Source: Treponema sp. UBA4232
GTDB lineage: Bacteria; Spirochaetota; Spirochaetia; Treponematales; Treponemataceae
Direction: 5' to 3'
NCBI GenBank assembly: GCA_002396325.1
Contig: DGXM01000002.1
Location: 1 to 5,635, forward strand
DNA: 5,635 bases
The first letter of the stretch is position 1. Every line of letters starts with the position of its first letter. The notes under the pieces were generated by a model. The model worked only from the letters and a program-made list of their open reading frames with translations. It made no database searches and was not told the DNA's origin. Both the position numbers and the translations under genes were made by a program. Positions 1-4,700 of the stretch are shown piece by piece.

Positions 1-103
1 CTGCGTCGAGTGTTGGTGATTTCATCATCTGCGCTGGATATAGTGCATGGATTCCGAAACGAGTTCGGAATGACGCTGCGCAACGAACTTTTTGACCAGT
101 CCC
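1..103. other. Gene-free stretch left of the tRNA terminator
   Basis: No credible gene is visible here. A plus-strand frame is open from base 1 to a TGA at 175-177, but it runs through the palindrome, the terminator and the antisense of the tRNA, so it is judged accidental. The only structured element is the inverted repeat at 51-71. Confidence 0.6.
51..71. repeat. Perfect short inverted repeat, probable dispersed palindromic element
   Basis: ATTCCGAA (51-58) and TTCGGAAT (64-71) are perfect 8-base inverted arms around a 5-base loop (ACGAG). The arms are flanked by GG on the left and GACG on the right. The arms are visible directly. From memory, very similar palindromes (a CATTCCGAA-type arm, short loop, TTCGGAATG-type arm) recur many times between genes in a range of bacterial genomes, so this is probably one copy of a REP-like or MITE-like family. 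Only one copy lies in this window, so dispersal is inferred. It has no T-run on either side and is unlikely to be an intrinsic terminator. Confidence 0.6.
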
Positions 104-135
104 AAATAAAAAAGGCTCCAAAAAATGGAGCCTTT
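104..135 (-). terminator. Intrinsic terminator of the tRNA gene
   Basis: On the minus strand AAAGGCTCCA (135-126), a five-T loop (125-121) and TGGAGCCTTT (120-111) form a perfect 10-bp stem. The last three T of the stem run into further T residues (110-108), then ATTT. The hairpin begins two bases after the discriminator base of the tRNA. A GC-rich stem core, small loop and U-tract make a textbook Rho-independent terminator. The plus-strand reading also has T residues after the stem, but fewer, and no gene there would need it. Confidence 0.9.
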
Positions 136-136
136 A

Positions 137-209
137 TAGTGGCGAGTGGGATCGAACCACTGACATACGGAATATGAGTCCGTTGTTCTACCGACTGGAC
201 TACGCCACC
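137..209 (-). tRNA. tRNA with CAU anticodon (elongator Met, or Ile2)
   Basis: The minus strand folds into a 73-base cloverleaf with canonical numbering. The acceptor stem is GGTGGCG/CGCCACT, ending in a G1-U72 wobble, and the discriminator is A73. U8, A14, G18-G19 and the TTCGATC T-loop are present. The anticodon stem ACGGA/TCCGT encloses the loop CTCATAT, with CAT at positions 34-36. The variable loop is 5 bases. CCA is not encoded. The anticodon stem lacks the three G-C pairs of initiator tRNA, and the acceptor end is not the C1xA72 type, so it is not the initiator. Elongator Met and lysidine-modified Ile2 share this gene-level anticodon and I cannot separate them with certainty. The D-stem (GTCC/GAAC) contains a C12-A23 mismatch. 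The gene has its own promoter and terminator, so it is probably transcribed alone. Confidence 0.93.
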
Positions 210-221
210 GTGAATGGTTAA

Positions 222-250
222 ATCATATATCATTTCAGAATTTGTGTCAA
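222..250 (-). promoter_or_regulatory. Consensus sigma-70-type promoter for the tRNA
   Basis: On the minus strand the -35 box TTGACA (250-245) is a perfect consensus. It is followed by exactly 17 bases and the -10 box TATGAT (227-222), one mismatch from consensus. Transcription should begin near 214-216, giving a leader of only about 5-7 bases before the mature tRNA 5' end at 209. This is the strongest promoter in the window, as expected for a stable-RNA gene. Confidence 0.88.
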
Positions 251-316
251 TACATTAGGTGCAAAAAAAAACGAAGTTTTTAATTTTTTGTTTTTTGACT
301 TTGAAAGGCTTTCTCC

Positions 317-345
317 AAAAAAAAAGATGCTTAATCTGCGGATTA
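317..345 (-). terminator. Weak candidate terminator overlapping the nrdR stop codon
   Basis: On the minus strand TAATC (345-341) and GATTA (336-332) form a short 5-bp hairpin with a CGCA loop; the first three bases are the nrdR stop codon. Six bases later comes a run of nine T (325-317). The stem is short and AT-rich and separated from the T-run, so termination may be inefficient. A second T9 run (271-263), preceded by a weak A/T stem, lies further downstream. The rest of 210-316 is AT-rich spacer containing the tRNA promoter. Confidence 0.35.
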
Positions 346-828
346 TTTTCCGTCGTCCGCATCACCGGTATCCTGTTCACCTAGTTTTTTTACTTCGGTA
401 ATGAATTCATCCAAATCATTGAAGTGCCTGTAAACGCTTGCAAACCGTATGTATGCCACTTTGTCCACTGTGTAAAGGCGGTTCAGGACTATCTCTCCCA
501 AATCCGCGGTGGAAATTTCGCGGCTCACTTTTCCCACGGCGTAGGCCTCATCCTCGATTTCGGTTACAATCTGTTCGACCATTGAAGTCGAGACCGGCCT
601 TTTTTCAAGCGCACGTTCTATGCCCCTCCACAATTTGTCCTGGTCGAACGGCTCCCGTCTTCCGTCACGTTTTACAACCATAAAGGGTTTCTCCTCTATG
701 CGTTCATAGCTGGTGAAACGGTAGTGGCAATTATTGCACTCACGTCGTCGGCGTATGCTTTCTCCGTTTACCATTGTTCTGGATTCTATTACTTTGTCAT
801 CGAGACTGCCGCAGGAAGGACATCGCAT
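343..828 (-). CDS. nrdR: NrdR, transcriptional repressor of ribonucleotide reductase genes
   Basis: This 161-residue protein is a canonical NrdR. The N-terminal zinc ribbon has its four cysteines at C3, C6, C31 and C34 (MRCPSC and ECNNCHYRF), with the basic stretch RRRR just before the second pair. An ATP-cone domain spans about residues 49-139 (starting near VVKRDGRREPFD and ending near FASVYRHF). A charged tail of about 20 residues follows. NrdR family members bind ATP or dATP through the cone and repress nrd operons through paired NrdR boxes, so the protein acts in the cytoplasm as a sensor of deoxynucleotide supply. Length is normal for the family (about 150-160). The ATG at 828 starts directly at the conserved MxCPxC motif and is preceded by GAGGTG (838-833), four bases upstream. 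It lies downstream of tmk on the same strand, but a good promoter in the 133-base gap suggests independent expression. I found no clear NrdR box nearby, so autoregulation is not supported. Confidence 0.97.
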   Translation of the reverse strand: MRCPSCGSLDDKVIESRTMVNGESIRRRRECNNCHYRFTSYERIEEKPFMVVKRDGRREPFDQDKLWRGIERALEKRPVSTSMVEQIVTEIEDEAYAVGKVSREISTADLGEIVLNRLYTVDKVAYIRFASVYRHFNDLDEFITEVKKLGEQDTGDADDGK

Positions 829-832
829 TTTA

Positions 833-838
833 CACCTC
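833..838 (-). promoter_or_regulatory. Ribosome binding site of nrdR
   Basis: The minus strand reads GAGGTG, then TAAA, then ATG (828-826). The six bases match the anti-Shine-Dalgarno sequence fully, with a somewhat short 4-base spacer. This fixes the nrdR start at 828. Confidence 0.8.
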
Positions 839-860
839 GCTGTTTATGAACAAATGGGCA

Positions 861-886
861 TCGCTGAAAAAATCGTTTTGCAGCGA
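861..886 (-). other. Stem-loop in the nrdR mRNA leader
   Basis: On the minus strand TCGCTG (886-881) pairs with CAGCGA (866-861). After a single bulged C (880), AAAA (879-876) pairs with TTTT (870-867), enclosing a 5-base loop CGATT (875-871). It lies between the predicted nrdR transcription start (about 898-900) and the ribosome binding site, ending about 22 bases before GAGGTG. No T-run follows closely, so it does not look like an attenuator. It could affect mRNA stability or ribosome access, but no function can be assigned. Confidence 0.45.
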
Positions 887-905
887 CTTTTTAGACTGCT
901 CCCTA

Positions 906-934
906 ATATTACACTCTAGTTTTGTGCGTTTCAA
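906..934 (-). promoter_or_regulatory. Sigma-70-type promoter for nrdR
   Basis: On the minus strand the -35 box TTGAAA (934-929), an exact 17-base spacer and the -10 box TAATAT (911-906) each differ from consensus at one position. Predicted start is near 898-900, giving a leader of about 70 bases. The -35 box begins 28 bases after the tmk stop codon, so nrdR can be transcribed without tmk. I see no strong terminator between the genes, so read-through from tmk is also possible. Confidence 0.75.
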
Positions 935-961
935 GTGCCGTATTGCATTTTTAAACTGTTT

Positions 962-1624
962 TTAACGGAATTTCTCAATGTCACGCCAAATCTCTTTCTG
1001 TATGATTTCCTCGATGATGCTCTGCACTTTTTCTTTTGAAGATGAGGCGTCAATGGTCACGATGTCCATACCTTCGCCTTTTGCCCTGTATTCATCGAGC
1101 ACTTTTTTGTACTGCGTCACTGTTTTTGAGAGAAAATCCTCTTTTTCGTATATTTCGGTCACATCGCGGCCGCCGATTCTTTTAAGGGACACGCGGGGAT
1201 CTATGTCGAAATAAATGAGAAGACGGGGAAGCGGAAACTTTGAGTTCACGAGACGCGGAATTTCGGGAGGACAGGAAATGCTCTGGTATGCGAGGCTTGA
1301 AAAAAGATAGCGGTCGCTCACGACTTTGTATCCCTGGGAGCATGCCTCGCGCACGCCTGTGACAAGATGCCTGTCTCCGTCAATCACGAGGGGGCCGTTT
1401 ATGTGTTCGTTTCTGTCGGCCGCAAAAAGGTATGCCGCCGTTTCATTGCTCACCGGAACATCTCCTTTAAGCATTGAGCGCAGGAATCTGCCTGTTGCCG
1501 ATGATGTCGGCTCCTCTGTGAACAGAAACTTTTTTCCCTTTGTGTTGTTTTTTATGCAGTCCAGCTGGGTTGATGTGCCTGAACCGTCGATGCCTTCAAG
1601 GACTATAAAATTTTGTAATACCAT
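962..1624 (-). CDS. tmk: Thymidylate kinase (dTMP kinase), P-loop with Thr in place of the Walker lysine
   Basis: This 220-residue cytoplasmic protein has the thymidylate kinase layout. The P-loop is in FIVLEGIDGSGTSTQ (residues 6-20). TEEP (36-39) sits where the family has REP, followed by a RSML helix. FAADRNEH is at 68-74 (with the preceding residues), DRYLFSSLAYQ is the dTMP-site signature at 104-114, and RIGGRDVTEIYE is the LID-like segment at 149-160. The enzyme phosphorylates dTMP to dTDP with ATP. Length is near the usual 205-215. The normal GxxGxGK[ST] lysine is Thr17 here (codon ACA at 1576-1574). Compared with my memory of E. coli Tmk, about 11 extra residues lie between AADR and DRY. 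A TTG at 1648 would add eight residues, but ATG at 1624 is better: it sits just before the first strand and has AGAAGGA six bases upstream. The family call is firm; catalytic activity with the altered P-loop is inferred from the otherwise intact motifs. Confidence 0.93.
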   Translation of the reverse strand: MVLQNFIVLEGIDGSGTSTQLDCIKNNTKGKKFLFTEEPTSSATGRFLRSMLKGDVPVSNETAAYLFAADRNEHINGPLVIDGDRHLVTGVREACSQGYKVVSDRYLFSSLAYQSISCPPEIPRLVNSKFPLPRLLIYFDIDPRVSLKRIGGRDVTEIYEKEDFLSKTVTQYKKVLDEYRAKGEGMDIVTIDASSSKEKVQSIIEEIIQKEIWRDIEKFR

Positions 1625-1630
1625 AAAAAA

Positions 1631-1637
1631 TCCTTCT
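1631..1637 (-). promoter_or_regulatory. Ribosome binding site that fixes the tmk start
   Basis: On the minus strand AGAAGGA (1637-1631) is followed by six T residues and ATG (1624-1622). This strong match and spacing favour ATG at 1624 over the in-frame TTG at 1648. The TTG start would place this Shine-Dalgarno sequence inside the coding region and add an atypical N-terminal tail. Confidence 0.75.
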
Positions 1638-1653
1638 ATAAATTGCAAAAATT

Positions 1654-1665
1654 TGTTACAATGTA
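1654..1665. promoter_or_regulatory. Candidate overlapping divergent -10 elements between tmk and tamB
   Basis: On the plus strand TGTTACAAT (1654-1662) reads as an extended -10 (TG, one base, TACAAT) that could drive tamB from near 1669, giving a leader of about 115 bases. On the minus strand the same bases read TACATT (1665-1660), a possible -10 for tmk. Neither has a convincing -35 at 17 bases. The remainder of the 160-base spacer shows no other promoter I would defend. Confidence 0.3.
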
Positions 1666-1744
1666 GGGGGTGTCTGGAGATTCGCCGGATTTTGCTTTTT
1701 TGCCATGCGGCCTATCCCCTTACGGTCCTAAGTATTGCATATTC

Positions 1745-1774
1745 GGAGGGCTTTTTCAATCGGTCGGATTGAAG
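1745..1774 (+). promoter_or_regulatory. Displaced Shine-Dalgarno-like sequence and hairpin before tamB
   Basis: GGAGGG (1745-1750) is the best anti-Shine-Dalgarno match upstream of tamB, but it lies 34 bases before the ATG at 1785, too far for direct use. Between them TTCAATC (1755-1761) and GATTGAA (1767-1773) form a perfect 7-bp stem with loop GGTCG. Folding this hairpin would cut the effective gap to about 15 bases. The only nearer candidate, GAAG (1771-1774), is mostly inside the stem. The hairpin is visible in the sequence; a role in translation initiation is inference. Confidence 0.4.
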
Positions 1775-1784
1775 TTTTCTTGGG

Positions 1785-4700
1785 ATGAAACGGTGGATAA
1801 AGAACTTCATAGGAATTGTTCTCTTCATCTTGCTGATGTGGGCAGTGTTTTCTGCATTGCGGCCCGTCTATAAATTTATCAACGGTGTGGTCGCGGAATA
1901 CGAAGCGGAAGTCAGTGACATGCTCAGGAAAAAAACAGGTCTCGGAATCTCATACAGGAAACTATCTCCGTCTCTTCTTACCGGAATCCACATAAACGGC
2001 ATCACTGTGTTCGATGAGGAAACAGGAGAGGAGATGCTCACCATAAGGAATGCCGTAATCAGTTACAGCCTCAAGTCTGTCCTGAAGGGTGATTTTGACA
2101 ACGCTTTTTCCAAACTGCTCATAAACGATGTGACAATCGAATTCGACAGGGACAAATATTCACGGATCCTGGAAAAAATACAGCTTCTTATGGGAACCAA
2201 TGAAAAAAAAGATGAAGGAAAGAACAATGTGAAAATAAGTCCAGAAGGGGCTTCCGAACTCAGGCTTTTGGGAACGGAGACTCTTGAGAAAATCCATAAA
2301 GTGCTTACGGCCCTTCCATTTGCAATCCAGTTCAAGAACATAAACGTGCATTACAGACAAAGCGGCATAGATCTTCTGGCCGGGATAAAATCTCTTGCGC
2401 TCAGCAGGGAAAACTCTGTGTCAATTTCTGCGAATCTGAACGGATATGCCTTTGCGACGCTTGATGCACTTAAAAAGCAGACTGTCGGAACCCGTTTTTC
2501 AGTGAAGGGAAATTTCATGCCGGAGATTTCGGGGAGTTCGGCGATTGTTGCTTTGGATCAGTATTCCAAGGCCGATTATTCTCTTAAGAGCACGGAATTC
2601 CTTTTGCGTTACAACGAAGGCTCTGCCATGCTCAAGACAACCCAGCGCTCGTCTCCATACGCAATCTCCGCTGAATGCAATCTTTCCTCCGGGGATGTCG
2701 CCCTGGATCTTTCAACGAAAAACCTTGATCCCTTCAGCCTTGTGAAGATGCCTCCGCTTAAAGGAGCTCTTTCCTATGCGAAGGGTGTGCGCATTTCCAC
2801 CGATGCCTCTGCGAATCTGAACATCCTCAACGGTGCATACGACTGGAAGGCAAAAGGCTCTCTCTCCCTGCCCAGAAAAATCACTCCCGAGGGAGAGACT
2901 GTTTCGTTCAATCTGAGCGGCGACAAAAATCTTCTGCGTATCGGATATATCAATGCCTATGGTCCCATGGTGGGGGCGAAAGTCACAGGCACATTCAATA
3001 TACCGAAGAAAATCCCCAGCGGCGAAGTGGTTCTCGAGCATTTCAAGCTTCCCAACGGCGGGCTTGTAAGCGGTGAGATGTACGTGGATCCCATCGACGA
3101 CGGATTCACCTGTTTCATGCCGCAGCTTTATCTCGGGGAACAGGCCCTTACCGCACTTCAGGTCGATGTTTTTCCGACACCGGGTTCTCTGGATTTTTCC
3201 CTCAAGGTAAACGATTACTCGCATCAGGAAGAGGAGGCTCCGGGAGAAATCCGCGTGGACGGCAGTGTTGTGCTTAAGACAAAGGATATACAGGCCCATG
3301 TCGCGGTGGACCGTTTTTACATAGACACGATTGCAAAGGCCGGCTCGTTCTTTCTTCCCGAAGAGACACAGGGAAAAGTCACGGCGCTTCTTCCGAAACT
3401 TGAGCCCTTCATCACTTCATGCGAGCTTTTCGTCTCCACTGATCTGAAGAATATAACCTACAACTCGCCCTATGTGGTCGTTGCAAACACACAGAAGGAC
3501 CGTCAGATGCTTCTTCTTTCGTTTGACGGAAACCAGGAGTCGGTGCAGGTTACGCAGCTGGATCTTGTGTATGGAAACCAGTCGGTGCAGGCCACCGTCA
3601 ATGCGGACATTTCAGCCGAAGACCGCCAGGTGCTCTTTTCCACAATCTGCAATGTGAACCATATCCCCTATGAATTCACGGGGGTTTACACTATGGGGGA
3701 ATGGCTTAACATTTCAGGAGACTACAATCTTGAGGTTTTCGTGAATCTCAACGATCCTCTCAACGGTGCTCTACAGTTTTCCGATTTCCCGGTCGCGGTC
3801 GGCTCCATGCTTTTGGCGTTTTCCACACAGACTTCTTTTTCCTACTCCGCGCTTGAAGGAATCCACGTGAACATTGAGAATTTCCAGATAGAGGAAATAG
3901 GTGGAAAAATCGGACTTGCCCCGAAGATTTCAGTGGCCGGAACCATAGACAACGACTCCCTTGAGCTTACGGACATCATTTACATTGACACTGCCTCAGA
4001 ACTTGAAGGCGAAGGGGGAGCCGAATGGATCTTCACCGAAGAAGGCGTGTTCGATTCCTTGAATTTCGGTTTCCAGGTTGCAAGTCAGATGTCGCAGGAA
4101 CACATAGACGTTACGGGAAATGTCTCGAATCCGCTGCAGTCGCCGCTTTCTGTGCAGAATGCGAAGAGCGATTTTTTCTTCAGCGTTGAGGCACTGATTG
4201 AAGATTTTCCCATGGGTTCCCTTTTCAAGAATCAGCATGACGATGACACTCTCACGGCCACAATTTCCGCAAACGGAACGGTTGACAATCCTTACGTGAA
4301 CCTCGTGCTTGATTCCCTCTCGATGCAGGTGAAGGGAGCACCCGTGCACGCAAAGGGAGAGGCATCAATTATAGAAGAAAACATAAATATCTCACACATC
4401 GAGGCCGACTGGAGGTATTTCCACCTTGACAACATAATGGGCACATTCGATCTTTCATCTTTCGACGGTCTTGTTCAGTCCGATTTTTCCGCCAAAATAG
4501 GAAGTGCCGAACCTTTCACGGCTCCGATGGTGTTTACCGTGACAAGCAACAAAACTCCCCCTGAAGAAAAGGCCGGATTCACATCGCTTCTTGGACTGCC
4601 GAGCGAAATAACGCTTTACATAGATGCAGACCCTCTTTCCGGCGGCATTCTCAAAAAAGACATACCCCTGCATTTCGTTGCCCAGCACAGCCCCGGAGTC

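Noticed and set aside
1..177. Plus-strand open frame ending at TGA 175-177, open at the window edge
   Set aside because: It reads through the palindrome, the terminator hairpin and the antisense strand of the tRNA; no protein family resemblance.
904..917. Possible NrdR box overlapping the nrdR -10 (TAATATTACAC)
   Set aside because: Only the AT core and one loosely matching half-site fit; the palindromic ACAC/GTGT ends are absent and there is no second box at helical spacing.
949..965. Possible terminator after tmk (TTAAA/TTTAA-type repeat)
   Set aside because: The repeat is all A/T with no GC core, so a stable hairpin is unlikely.
1622..1648. Upstream TTG start for tmk adding eight residues
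   Set aside because: The ATG at 1624 has a strong Shine-Dalgarno at six bases and begins directly at the conserved first strand.
1722..1732. ACGGTCCTAAG identical to a conserved 23S rRNA segment
   Set aside because: Only 11 bases match and the flanks diverge at once; a match of this length to a 3-kb rRNA is expected by chance in a window of this size.
1326..1772. Plus-strand 148-codon frame opposite tmk
   Set aside because: Lies antisense to the well-supported tmk gene and runs into the spacer; no recognisable domain.
1929..1937. Possible -1 frameshift slippery site (A AAA AAC) in tamB
   Set aside because: The zero-frame codons are AAA AAA ACA, so the heptamer is out of register, and the original frame stays open for more than 3.5 kb.
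2712..3299. Minus-strand 195-codon frame, and similar ones at 3996-4349, 4455-5027 and 5060-5482
   Set aside because: All are antisense to the continuous tamB frame, which has a clear membrane anchor and family motifs; these are compositional shadows.
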